44,529 nt of DNA from a virus, in the IMG/VR virus record IMGVR_UViG_3300045258_000119, positions 1-44,529 of that record, one strand, 5' to 3'. Every line of letters starts with the position of its first letter. The stretch's first letter is position 1. The notes under the pieces are model-generated. The model did not search any database. It was not told where the DNA came from and worked only from the letters and a program-made list of their open reading frames with translations. Of the stretch, positions 1 through 6,260 are shown in pieces. A program made the translations under genes and the position numbers.

Positions 1-1
1 C

Positions 2-205
2 GCCGCCTACGCCGCCACCGCCGCCGCGTACGCCACCACCGCCGCCGCCAAAGCCACCGCCGCCACCGCCGCCGCCGCCGCCGCCTACGCCGCCACCGCC
101 GCCGCCGCCAAAGCCACCGCCGCCGCCGCCGCCGCCTACGCCGTTTTAGCGTCTAAGCTTCTTGATGGCATTGAGTTTGAAGTGCTCGCAGCGGAGGGCG
201 CGTGA
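2..205 (+). CDS. Alanine-rich repeat protein, C-terminal part (continues from the right end)
   Basis: Bases 2-142 continue the Ala/Tyr/Thr/Lys repeat in the same frame as the right end. The frame then reads into a non-repetitive tail (LASKLLDGIEFEVLAAEGA) and stops with TGA at 203-205. The tail is a plausible amphipathic helix. The stop overlaps the ATG of the next gene at 205 (TGATG), so translation is probably coupled. This is the 3' part of the gene starting at 43804, split by the arbitrary contig ends. Confidence 0.8.
   Translation, partial: AAYAATAAAYATTAAAKATAATAAAAAAYAATAAAAKATAAAAAAYAVLASKLLDGIEFEVLAAEGA
20..145 (+). repeat. Terminal direct repeat, left copy
   Basis: By direct comparison these 126 bases equal 44404-44529 exactly. 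The 16 bases at 1-16 also match 44385-44400, but bases 17-19 are ACC here and CAA there (Thr versus Gln codon). The overlap lies wholly inside the Ala-repeat coding array, so it may be an assembly overlap of a circular genome, a collapsed repeat, or both. Confidence 0.9.
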
Positions 206-510
206 TGAATATTAAAGACGCAGCCGACATCTGCCGCCCGCAAAAGTTATCTAACGGCAACCGCGGTGCCCCCGTCAGCAACCCCGGCCGCGAGATCACC
301 GCCGACATCATGCGCGACGTGCGTACCGAGATCGACCGCGTGCGCGGCCTCGGCTGGGTGGACGGCATCCAGGGGCTGGAGCTGGGCTACATCAACGCGC
401 GGGCCTATCTGCGCGGCATGGTGAGCCGCGAAGGCGCGCGTGAAGACCTGATGGCAGCGCGGGCGGCGTGCGCTAAGCTGCTGCTGATTTTGGATGCGGA
501 CGGTGAGTAG
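205..510 (+). CDS. Hypothetical early protein, 101 aa
   Basis: ATG at 205 overlaps the stop of the Ala-rich gene (TGATG); an alternative GTG lies at 202. The protein starts MNIKDAADICRPQKL. Its C-terminal half (GYINARAYLRGMVSREGARE) looks helical. No catalytic motif, membrane segment or known family was recognised. The overlap with the gene in front suggests that the two are made together. Coding status rests on the coupled start, the ordinary composition and the position in a same-strand run of genes. Confidence 0.7.
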   Translation: MNIKDAADICRPQKLSNGNRGAPVSNPGREITADIMRDVRTEIDRVRGLGWVDGIQGLELGYINARAYLRGMVSREGAREDLMAARAACAKLLLILDADGE

Positions 511-577
511 GTTGCCGATGTGGCGGCGCGACCATTCAAAGAGCCCTCTCACTGAAAATGTAACGGAGTAGTGCGCG

Positions 578-994
578 ATGGGAACGCGAGCAGATTTTTA
601 CGTTGGCAAAGGCAAGGACGCCGAATGGCTCGGAAGCATCGCTTGGGATGGCTACCGCGCTGGCATTGACACCGCCGTTCTGCAGGCGACCGACGAAGCG
701 ACGTTTCGCGAGGCCGTAAGCGCGTTCGCAGGATCGCGCAGAGATTGGACATCGCCAGACGATGGCTGGCCGTGGCCGTGGGATGATAGCGGCACGAGCG
801 ATTGCTCCTATTGGTTCTTTGACGGCGAGGTCTGGGATGATCGCAACGGCCACTACATGCCGTGCGCGAAGGCGATCCCCGATGACGACTACAAAAACAC
901 TTCCGGCCTTGAGCCAATCGACTTTCCCGACATGAGCGCCCGCAAGAACGTCACTTTCGGCAAGCGCTCCGGCTTGATCATTCTAGGCGGATGA
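578..994 (+). CDS. Conserved hypothetical phage protein, 138 aa
   Basis: ATG at 578 follows AACGGAGTAG, a reasonable ribosome site. The protein begins MGTRADFYVGKGKDAEWLGS and is rich in Trp, Asp and Gly (DGWPWPWDDSG at about residue 60). I remember similar openings in small phage early proteins but know of no function. It is soluble, with no signal peptide. A 67-bp gap separates it from the gene in front, so it may have some independent translation. Confidence 0.75.
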   Translation: MGTRADFYVGKGKDAEWLGSIAWDGYRAGIDTAVLQATDEATFREAVSAFAGSRRDWTSPDDGWPWPWDDSGTSDCSYWFFDGEVWDDRNGHYMPCAKAIPDDDYKNTSGLEPIDFPDMSARKNVTFGKRSGLIILGG

Positions 995-1061
995 AAAATG
1001 CCGAACCGAACACGCGCCTGACCCAATCGCCAGCGGACCAATGACCGAACGGAGTAAGTAG

Positions 1062-1289
1062 ATGACTGACGAGCAAATCAAACACATGGCCGACCGCTTT
1101 CTCGGCTGGCCGCTGCCAACAGACTTTCGCCCAGACGGAGGCGTCTCTTTCAGTCCAATCATCAATCAAAGCACCGGGCGCCCTTATGAGGGCATGCCGA
1201 CAGGCACCAATGTGTTCAACGCCGACCAAGCCATAGCGATGGTTCGCTACATGATCGAGGGCCTCCCCTCTTCCCCCGGAGCCCCCTGA
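1062..1289 (+). CDS. Conserved hypothetical phage protein, 75 aa
   Basis: ATG at 1062 follows ACGGAGTAAGTAG. The protein (MTDEQIKHMADRFLGWPLPT, ending MVRYMIEGLPSSPGAP) resembles a small phage early family with the theme 'MADRFLxWPLPxDFxPDGGVSF' that I recall from many siphovirus and podovirus genomes; its role is not known to me. Its stop overlaps the next ATG at 1289 (TGATG). Confidence 0.75.
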   Translation: MTDEQIKHMADRFLGWPLPTDFRPDGGVSFSPIINQSTGRPYEGMPTGTNVFNADQAIAMVRYMIEGLPSSPGAP

Positions 1290-1462
1290 TGGCTGAGACG
1301 GAACGCCACTTGATTGATCGCGTCGAGGACGCTGCGCGAGCCATGCACGACAGGACCGTCGATACGTTTGCCGGGCACTTCGGCCCCGGCATTTATTGGG
1401 ATGACCGAGACGACGATGACGCGGTGAAAGCGATGTACCGCGCGCGGGGCCGCCATGCCTAA
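1289..1462 (+). CDS. Small acidic hypothetical protein, 57 aa
   Basis: Starts with ATG at 1289 inside the previous stop (TGATG) and ends with TAA at 1460-1462, past the ATG of the next gene at 1455. The protein starts MAETERHLIDRVEDAARAMH and has an acidic patch (YWDDRDDDDAVKAMY). Mixed codon use, acidic amphipathic helices and coupling on both sides support a real gene. No function is known. Confidence 0.6.
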   Translation: MAETERHLIDRVEDAARAMHDRTVDTFAGHFGPGIYWDDRDDDDAVKAMYRARGRHA

Positions 1463-1640
1463 GCGCGTCGTGACATATGACGAGGCTTGCTACGAGTTAG
1501 CCGAGCGGTTCCTCAGTGACGAACCGAAGATCAACACCGACGCTAACCGCCACGAACTGGCAGGCAACATTCAGCGCGTCATCGAGGACTTCATTGAGTA
1601 CGAGGCGGGCGTGCCAGTCCGCGACAAGGGGAGCACGTAA
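1455..1640 (+). CDS. Small hypothetical protein, 61 aa
   Basis: ATG at 1455 lies inside the end of the previous gene, and the TAA at 1638-1640 shares a base with the next ATG (TAATG). The sequence (MPKRVVTYDEACYELAERFL, then a helix around RHELAGNIQRVIEDFIEYEA) is a credible small helical protein. No family was recognised. Confidence 0.65.
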   Translation: MPKRVVTYDEACYELAERFLSDEPKINTDANRHELAGNIQRVIEDFIEYEAGVPVRDKGST

Positions 1641-1828
1641 TGGGCGAGTGGACGGAAGATGATCAGGCTCTCGCCGATTTCGTGTCTGATCTGGCGTGCG
1701 AGATAAGCGCTGACGAGGACGTTGTCCACGAAGTGCTCGGAGCACTGACGGAGCGCGGTCTGTTCGATGCAAACGCCGCACACGCGACGCTCCTTGCAAA
1801 GGCTAGTGGAGACTTGGAACGTGAGTGA
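1640..1828 (+). CDS. Small acidic hypothetical protein, 62 aa
   Basis: Starts at the TAATG junction with the previous gene. MGEWTEDDQALADFVSDLAC and DVVHEVLGALTERGLFD suggest a compact acidic helical protein of the size of phage anti-host or adaptor factors, but nothing specific identifies it. The next gene's proposed GTG at 1821 lies within its last codons. Confidence 0.6.
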   Translation: MGEWTEDDQALADFVSDLACEISADEDVVHEVLGALTERGLFDANAAHATLLAKASGDLERE

Positions 1829-2315
1829 CGTGAGTGACGTGATCGATCGACACCGCTATGCACGCGCTGCGCGCTCAGCAGGACGCGCAGTCGGCCTACA
1901 ATCGCTCTGGTCGCAGAGCGCATCCAAGCGCGCGCCTTACGCGCGCATGGCATCCAGAAGGCGGCGTCGCGCATCGGCGAAAGCGGTAGTTGAGCGGATG
2001 GCTAAGGGCCAACACAACGAAATCCGCGCGGCCTTCAACAGCGGCAACTACACAGCATACGGATTGGCGCAGCGTTTCGAACTGTCCACCTCAATGATCT
2101 ATGCCGTGCTCACGCGATACATGCCAGCCGACTACGAATGCGCGACTTGCGAACACTGGCAGCGTGGCGAGCCTAGAGTCTGCGGGATTGCGCGCGAATG
2201 TGAGACATGGGCCACCGGCTCGTGCGGGCAGCACACTAGCTATCTGAAACAGGTGGCGAGCGCGGATGAAATGTTCGCCGAAATGGCGGCCATCTCGGCG
2301 GAAACGAAGCGATGA
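1821..2315 (+). CDS. Helix-turn-helix and Cys-cluster DNA-binding protein, 164 aa
   Basis: The frame is open from 1767. I prefer GTG at 1821 because it overlaps the stop of the gene in front; ATG at 1947 (MASRRRRRASAK) is a strong alternative. A basic patch (residues 46-54) is followed by a helix-turn-helix-like stretch at about 76-97 (TAYGLAQRFELSTSMIYAVL). A cysteine cluster follows at about 107, 110, 121, 127 and 135, which could bind zinc. This points to a transcription regulator or small DNA-binding adaptor made early. The 5' end contains a direct repeat (GTGAGTGAC twice) that makes the start uncertain. Confidence 0.65.
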   Translation: MSDVSDVIDRHRYARAARSAGRAVGLQSLWSQSASKRAPYARMASRRRRRASAKAVVERMAKGQHNEIRAAFNSGNYTAYGLAQRFELSTSMIYAVLTRYMPADYECATCEHWQRGEPRVCGIARECETWATGSCGQHTSYLKQVASADEMFAEMAAISAETKR

Positions 2316-2512
2316 CCTATCCAGCTAGAACGTGCCCGCACTGTGGTCATATCGTTTCCAACGACGGTGATGCCGAGGTCGGCGCCCTCTTTCACTTCGA
2401 GCAAGAGCCTATGACTGCGGCGGACGTGGAGGCATGGAAGCAGGAGCGCGTTGAGAACCGCTATGGACCCACCGCATCGGCCCCGCCTGACATCGGCAAG
2501 CAAGGGAGTTGA
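2312..2512 (+). CDS. Small CxxC protein, 66 aa
   Basis: ATG at 2312 overlaps the previous stop (ATGA). The N-terminus holds CPHCGH at residues 8-13, half of a zinc ribbon; no second CxxC is present, so a metal site would need a partner or dimer. The remainder is acidic (AEVGALFHFEQEPMTAADVE). The function is unknown. Confidence 0.65.
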   Translation: MTYPARTCPHCGHIVSNDGDAEVGALFHFEQEPMTAADVEAWKQERVENRYGPTASAPPDIGKQGS

Positions 2513-2514
2513 AC

Positions 2515-2877
2515 GTGGCTGAAACCACCGCGCAAGAACCATGGTGCTGGCGCGACTTTGGCGCTCACCTGATGCTCGTCACGAAGCATCGGGGCGCGAA
2601 GGTCATCCTGGCGCCGAACACCTACGCGCTCCAAACTCGCTGCCAAGAGACTGGCGTGCTTCGCCCTCTTCACGCCGATGACGACGTGGCGCGCGTGATC
2701 GCCGCCGCGCCAGAGGCCGTCTCGCTCGCCCGCATCATCGTCAAAGAGGCGACGCACGAAGAGACCAGCACGCACGTCGCGACCTACTTTGATGAAGACA
2801 TTACGGCGCAGATATTCCGTATGGCCGAACGCATTGTCCAAGCGGTTGATCTCCCCGCATCTGAGGTGAAGGAGTAG
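2515..2877 (+). CDS. Hypothetical early protein, 120 aa
   Basis: The frame allows a TTG at 2509, but GTG at 2515 sits 5-6 bases behind AAGGGAG and is preferred. The protein (MAETTAQEPWCWRDFGAHLM) has a short beta-rich part (LVTKHRGAKVILAPNTYAL) followed by a helical acidic C-terminus. It stands directly before the MazG-like gene and may share its nucleotide-metabolism context, but that is inference from position only. Confidence 0.65.
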   Translation: MAETTAQEPWCWRDFGAHLMLVTKHRGAKVILAPNTYALQTRCQETGVLRPLHADDDVARVIAAAPEAVSLARIIVKEATHEETSTHVATYFDEDITAQIFRMAERIVQAVDLPASEVKE

Positions 2878-2883
2878 AGCCCG

Positions 2884-3342
2884 ATGGGATACATGACGGA
2901 CGGCCTGACGTTCAACACGCTGCGCGGCGGCAACCTCGCGCGGCTCCCGCAATTCAAGGACGCGCAAGGTCGCCTCTCGCACCCCGGTAAGGACGGCGAG
3001 GATTGGTCGCTGAACGATTGGATGACCGCCGTCACCGGCGAGGCGGGTGAGCTTGCGAACTTGCTCAAGAAGGTTCGGCGCGGCGACTTCACGCTCGAAG
3101 AGAAGCGTGGCGACATTGCCGACGAACTAGCCGACGTGGCGATCTATCTCGACATTCTCGCCATGCGCTGCGGCGTCGATCTTGGCCGCGCCATAATGAG
3201 CAAGTTCAATCGCACGTCAGAGCGCGTCGGTAGCTCTATTCGTATCGACGCCGAGGACTGGCACAACGATTTCAACGCCGCACCGCAATGGTGCTCCACA
3301 CCTGCCGATGCGAAGTTGGAAAGCGACGCAGGTGAACATTGA
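2884..3342 (+). CDS. MazG-like nucleotide pyrophosphohydrolase, 152 aa
   Basis: Proteins of the all-alpha NTP pyrophosphohydrolase superfamily (MazG, dUTPase-2) hydrolyse NTPs or dNTPs to NMP and pyrophosphate, or act on (p)ppGpp-related signals. The metal-binding signature is visible: GEAGELANLLKKVRRG (the ExxE helix, about residues 57-72), then ELADVAIYLDIL (about 83-94), giving the EExxD-type acidic set. Phage versions of this length are common, and their proposed roles include adjusting nucleotide pools and blunting starvation responses. ATG at 2884 follows GAAGGAGTAG. It ends on the start of the methyltransferase gene, so the two are probably coupled. Confidence 0.85.
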   Translation: MGYMTDGLTFNTLRGGNLARLPQFKDAQGRLSHPGKDGEDWSLNDWMTAVTGEAGELANLLKKVRRGDFTLEEKRGDIADELADVAIYLDILAMRCGVDLGRAIMSKFNRTSERVGSSIRIDAEDWHNDFNAAPQWCSTPADAKLESDAGEH

Positions 3343-4184
3343 TGCTGCGCGTCTTGGATCTGTTCAGCGGCATCGGCGGGTTTTCGCTTGGCCTTGAGCG
3401 CACGGGCGGATTCAAGACGGTCGCGTTTTGCGAGATCGATCCATTCTGCCGGCGCGTGCTGGCGAATCATTGGCCGGGAGTGAAGTGCTACGAAGATGTC
3501 CGAACCCTTGACGCCCCTACTCTTCAGCGAGACGGAATTGCCGTTGACGCGATCTGTGGCGGGTTCCCCTGCCAAGACATCTCGAGCGCTGGAAAGCGCG
3601 CTGGCCTCGCGGGTGAGCGCTCTGGGCTCTGGGGAGAATACTCGAGGCTCATTGGCGAATTACGACCACGCATCGCAATCGTGGAGAACGTCTCAGACTT
3701 GCGCGCTCGAGGGTTTGGAGACGTTCTCGGAGATTTGGCCGCGCTCGGGTACGATGCTGTCTGGGAAAGCATTCCAGCTTCAGCCCTTGGCGCCCCTCAC
3801 CGACGCGATCGGGTTTGGGTCATTGCCCACGCCAACAGTTGGCGACAGCAAGAGCGCGCGCAATTCAACGGCGCGACGCAACAAGATTCCACCGACCGGG
3901 ATTCACGCCGGCGACACGCTGACGGATTGGGTTACGAAGTGGCCGACGCCGACAGCCAACCGCAGGAGCGGCCTTCAATCGCATGGCCGGAACGCGATCC
4001 TTGGGAGTTTGAACCCGATGTGGGTCGAGTGGCTCCTCGGCTACCCGGCGACGTGGACCGCCTTCGCGGTCTCGGCAACGCGGTCGTCCCGCAAATTCCG
4101 GAGCTGATCGGCAACGCCGTTCTAGCAAGCATGGGCCTCAAGGCAGCGGTTGGCCAAATTGAATCGGATGGAGGTGAGCGGTGA
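3342..4184 (+). CDS. dcm: C5-cytosine DNA methyltransferase
   Basis: Transfers methyl from S-adenosylmethionine to C5 of cytosine in DNA. Motif I is DLFSGIGGFSLGLE (residues 6-19). Motif IV is GGFPCQDIS with catalytic Cys77. Motif VI is ENV (115-117), motif VIII is RRDRVWVIA (154-162), and motif X is GLGNAVVPQ (243-251). At 280 aa it is short but complete, with a small target-recognition region at about 165-240, as is usual in phage orphan enzymes. ATG at 3342 overlaps the MazG stop (TGATG). Likely roles are protection from host restriction or altered gene expression; the recognition site cannot be read from sequence. A second gene-like frame lies inside it at 3496-4107. Confidence 0.93.
   Translation: MLRVLDLFSGIGGFSLGLERTGGFKTVAFCEIDPFCRRVLANHWPGVKCYEDVRTLDAPTLQRDGIAVDAICGGFPCQDISSAGKRAGLAGERSGLWGEYSRLIGELRPRIAIVENVSDLRARGFGDVLGDLAALGYDAVWESIPASALGAPHRRDRVWVIAHANSWRQQERAQFNGATQQDSTDRDSRRRHADGLGYEVADADSQPQERPSIAWPERDPWEFEPDVGRVAPRLPGDVDRLRGLGNAVVPQIPELIGNAVLASMGLKAAVGQIESDGGER
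3496..4107 (+). CDS. Protein encoded out of frame inside the methyltransferase gene, 203 aa
   Basis: This frame is shifted relative to dcm and covers about residues 52-255 of that enzyme. Its translation is not random. It reads AKTSRALESALASRV (26-40), NYDHASQSWRTSQTC (55-69), LETFSEIWPRSGTMLSG (74-90), LAPLTDAIGFGSLPTPT (98-114), WPTPTANR (149-156) and GSLNPMWVEWLLGYPATW (170-187). From memory, these blocks in this order characterise phage proteins encoded beside or fused to cytosine methyltransferases (AKTS…WPRSGTM…LPTP…LNPxWVEWLMGxPxGW). ATG at 3496 has only a weak ribosome site (GAAG), so reinitiation or internal initiation would be needed. Family membership is strongly suggested by the motif string; expression is not shown. 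Confidence 0.7.
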   Translation: MSEPLTPLLFSETELPLTRSVAGSPAKTSRALESALASRVSALGSGENTRGSLANYDHASQSWRTSQTCALEGLETFSEIWPRSGTMLSGKAFQLQPLAPLTDAIGFGSLPTPTVGDSKSARNSTARRNKIPPTGIHAGDTLTDWVTKWPTPTANRRSGLQSHGRNAILGSLNPMWVEWLLGYPATWTAFAVSATRSSRKFRS

Positions 4185-4273
4185 TGCTATTTGCGCTCGG
4201 GCTCATTATCGGCGGGGTCATCGGACTTGTCGCCGGTCATATGGGCTGGCCGTTTTGGACGTGGAAGCCATGA
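4184..4273 (+). CDS. Single-transmembrane peptide, 29 aa
   Basis: ATG at 4184 shares its A with the dcm stop (TGATG), and TGA at 4271-4273 overlaps the next ATG at 4270 (ATGA). The peptide is one hydrophobic glycine-rich helix (MLFALGLIIGGVIGLVAGHM) followed by an aromatic end (GWPFWTWKP). Coupling on both sides and the clean hydrophobic composition argue for a real micro-gene. It could act on the host membrane early in infection; the function is unknown. Confidence 0.6.
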   Translation: MLFALGLIIGGVIGLVAGHMGWPFWTWKP

Positions 4274-4464
4274 CCACGCGAGGCGAAAAGCACTACTCCA
4301 ATCACGGCCCAATCTGCCCGCATTGTGAATATGCGCCGGGGTCGACTGAGCTTTACGACGAAGACCTTTGCAATCTGCGGTGCGAGGCTTGCGACAAGGA
4401 CTATCGGGTGAGCGTTTACGTGTCGTGGTCATGGACAACTTGGAAAGAGGGAGAGGAGCCGTGA
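4270..4464 (+). CDS. Zinc-ribbon protein, 64 aa
   Basis: ATG at 4270 lies in the previous stop (ATGA); earlier in-frame starts would read back through dcm in an unlikely composition. Two CxxC knuckles (CPHCEY and CEACDK, about 22 residues apart) with aromatic residues after them form a classical zinc ribbon, a fold used to bind nucleic acids or proteins. The stop overlaps the next GTG at 4461 (GTGA). Confidence 0.75.
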   Translation: MTTRGEKHYSNHGPICPHCEYAPGSTELYDEDLCNLRCEACDKDYRVSVYVSWSWTTWKEGEEP

Positions 4465-4661
4465 GCATAGGTCCCGATGCGCTCGCCGATTGGCGAAATG
4501 AACCCAAGCACATGGTCTCGGAAGACATTGCCGCCGAGATTGAGAACTTAGAGATGCCCTGGCTTGCCCTGCGAACTAGCGGCGTATCGGTAGGCGGCCC
4601 CGACGATTGGATGATCAGGCGCATCAAGGACCTAGAAACGGAATTGGAGCGCCGCGAATGA
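4461..4661 (+). CDS. Small hypothetical protein, 66 aa
   Basis: GTG at 4461 overlaps the preceding stop (GTGA). It starts MSIGPDALADWRNEPKHMVS and ends in a charged helix (RIKDLETELERRE) that may form a short coiled coil. The C-terminal region (GGPDDWMIRRIKDLETELE) recalls small phage proteins but allows no function call. It ends in an ATGA junction at 4658. Confidence 0.65.
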   Translation: MSIGPDALADWRNEPKHMVSEDIAAEIENLEMPWLALRTSGVSVGGPDDWMIRRIKDLETELERRE

Positions 4662-4924
4662 CCGAAATCAGCGAACTTAACGCTACGCAACGAGCGCGAT
4701 TGATGCACCTCTGCTTTCCGAAGGTGACCGTACACCCTGCAGAATATCCCGTGGACGCCGCACTTGGACTGATCGGGCTCGTGAACCTGCTCAAGGTTGG
4801 CGAAGATAAGGAAGTCGCGTGCGCAAGCGCTGAGGGCCAATATCTCGCGCGCGAAATTCGCAAGCACGGCACACTTGGTACGCCATGCGATTGGGATATC
4901 GATTTCAGCGGAGATCATCAGTGA
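4658..4924 (+). CDS. Hypothetical early protein, 88 aa
   Basis: ATG at 4658 overlaps the stop in front. The protein (MTEISELNATQRARLMHLCF, then PVDAALGLIGLVNLLKVGE) is a soluble mixed alpha/beta sequence with no known motif. The hydrophobic stretch GLIGLVNLL is short and is more likely a core helix than a membrane span. Its stop forms TGATG with the next gene. Confidence 0.65.
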   Translation: MTEISELNATQRARLMHLCFPKVTVHPAEYPVDAALGLIGLVNLLKVGEDKEVACASAEGQYLAREIRKHGTLGTPCDWDIDFSGDHQ

Positions 4925-5085
4925 TGCCAGATATCAGGTGCGATCATTGCGGGCTGGTTCCAGAGGAGCGCGGCGAACGGATGATCGTCGTTGACGGCAT
5001 CCCGCATTGCGAGGAATGCGCGAAGTTCTGGACGGATGCGCGGCTTCTGGGCGCCGAGTTACCCGCAGATCAGGACCTGTCATGA
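4924..5085 (+). CDS. Zinc-ribbon protein, 53 aa
   Basis: ATG at 4924 shares a base with the previous stop. CDHCGL near the N-terminus and CEECAKF around residue 29 form a two-knuckle zinc ribbon with a short beta hairpin between (RMIVVDGIPHCEEC). It is the second full zinc-ribbon protein in this operon, which is notable for such small early genes. The target is unknown. Confidence 0.7.
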   Translation: MPDIRCDHCGLVPEERGERMIVVDGIPHCEECAKFWTDARLLGAELPADQDLS

Positions 5086-5369
5086 TGAAATCACTCACTG
5101 ACACACTCGCCAGCTTGAAAGACTACGCCGATAGCGCGTTTTTAAAGCGCCAGCCTAGGGAGCTTTGCGCCGCTGCATATACTCACCTGCTTGCGACAAC
5201 CGAGGCGCTGACGAATCTTCTAGGCATCTGCGAGCAGGCGGATTTTAAGAACGGCGTTTCGGCAGGCGTCGGCCATCCTGACGAAGGCGAGCATTGGGCC
5301 AGCGTCTACATCGACGCTGCGCGCGCCGCACTCGAAATGGCAGCACGAACGGACGGGAGCAATGGCTGA
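5082..5369 (+). CDS. Hypothetical early protein, 95 aa
   Basis: Starts with ATG at 5082 (ATGA with the previous stop; a second ATG follows at 5085). It is mostly helical (MMKSLTDTLASLKDYADSAF, AYTHLLATTEALTNLLGICE). No motif was recognised. It overlaps the next gene by 8 bases. Confidence 0.65.
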   Translation: MMKSLTDTLASLKDYADSAFLKRQPRELCAAAYTHLLATTEALTNLLGICEQADFKNGVSAGVGHPDEGEHWASVYIDAARAALEMAARTDGSNG

Positions 5370-5583
5370 GATAAACCTGCAGGTCGTTCGGCGTTGGCGC
5401 GCGGAGTTAGCCAAAAACGACGCAAACCCACATCTCGGCGGCTGGACCAGCGTTCTGTCGATGGTGGAAAACGGCGACATCGATCACGACGAGTTCTCTT
5501 CGCTCTTAGAGTTCGCGGAAAATGCCCTACTCGCGCACTGCCTCCCCGCTGCCAGTGATGAGTCAAACGAGGATGGAGTATGA
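5362..5583 (+). CDS. Hypothetical early protein, 73 aa
   Basis: ATG at 5362 lies inside the end of the previous gene. The protein (MAEINLQVVRRWRAELAKND, then EFSSLLEFAENALLAHCLP) is acidic and helical. Its stop overlaps the next ATG at 5580 (ATGA). Function unknown. Confidence 0.65.
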   Translation: MAEINLQVVRRWRAELAKNDANPHLGGWTSVLSMVENGDIDHDEFSSLLEFAENALLAHCLPAASDESNEDGV

Positions 5584-6041
5584 CCGAGACTAAGTTCAGA
5601 GGAAAAGTCTTGGCGGAATGCGATGCGCGCGATTTGGCGGACGCATGGACTTGGGCCGCGCGCGGGATCGGCGCTCTTTATGATCCGGACGGCAAGCGCC
5701 TCGACGGCGAGGATGCGCGCCGTCTTTATGCGGGAGCCTTGGAGCAAATCGAGACCGAAGTCCGCGCCAGATCAATTTGCTTCTGGAGGCCCATTGACAC
5801 GGCGCCCTACAAAAAATGGGTTTTGCTCTGGCTGTATTTGCCGAAGAACCCCAAGGCGTCTGGCGTCATCCAAGGGCAGATCACCGACTCTGAAACCAAT
5901 GTGGAAGATCCCCGAGGCGGCATTTGGGACGGGCACATTGTTCGAACCAATACGGCCACGCACTGGATGCCCATCCCCGACGCGCCGCGGTCCGTCGCGT
6001 TTCAGCCGAGCGAAGGCCCGGATAAGGACCCCTCTCAGTGA
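5580..6041 (+). CDS. DUF551-like protein, 153 aa
   Basis: The C-terminal half follows the small phage DUF551 pattern: FWRPIDTAPYKKWVLLWLY (about residues 63-81), then a loop, GGIWDG, and THWMPIPDAP (about 127-136). DUF551 proteins are common in phage early regions and have no established role known to me. The N-terminal 60 residues (FRGKVLAECDARDLADAWTW) are a separate helical part. This is the last well-supported gene of the rightward unit; it meets the leftward genes about 45 bp downstream. No terminator hairpin could be seen in that gap. Confidence 0.75.
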   Translation: MTETKFRGKVLAECDARDLADAWTWAARGIGALYDPDGKRLDGEDARRLYAGALEQIETEVRARSICFWRPIDTAPYKKWVLLWLYLPKNPKASGVIQGQITDSETNVEDPRGGIWDGHIVRTNTATHWMPIPDAPRSVAFQPSEGPDKDPSQ

Positions 6042-6086
6042 TGCCCGAGCATCCCGAACACGCGCTGCATGATGAAAATGATGGCG

Positions 6087-6251
6087 TTAGTGGGGCACGA
6101 AACGGAAAAGATAGAAGATCGCGACAACGGCAAGCAGAATGAATAGCGCATTTCGCAACCATCCTGGCGAAGCTGGCAGCGGCAGTTTCTCAATGCCAAA
6201 TGCGGCTAGAATGAAAATCGCGATCATAGCGAGTACTTGGAGGGGTTCCAT
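6087..6251 (-). CDS. Two-transmembrane small protein, holin candidate, 54 aa
   Basis: ATG at 6251 sits 7 bases behind a strong AGGAG site. The protein has two hydrophobic helices, about residues 5-20 (QVLAMIAIFILAAFGI) and 33-52 (RNALFILLAVVAIFYLFR), joined by a short Pro-rich turn, and ends FVPH. This hairpin layout suits a pinholin or class II holin. It is the last gene of the leftward unit, downstream of the spanin region. Holin activity is inferred only from size, topology and position. Confidence 0.65.
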   Translation of the reverse strand: MEPLQVLAMIAIFILAAFGIEKLPLPASPGWLRNALFILLAVVAIFYLFRFVPH

Positions 6252-6260
6252 GATTTACTC

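Noticed and set aside
1-145. CRISPR-like array from the repeated GCC units
   Set aside because: Repeats are contiguous codon repeats without spacers and lie inside a reading frame.
991-1061. Chain of micro-frames (17 aa at 991, 6 aa behind it) between two early genes
   Set aside because: Start/stop overlaps are present but the products are too short and featureless to support.
6041-6142. 33-aa + strand frame behind the DUF551-like gene
   Set aside because: It is coupled by TGATG but very polar and overlaps the better supported two-TM gene on the other strand.
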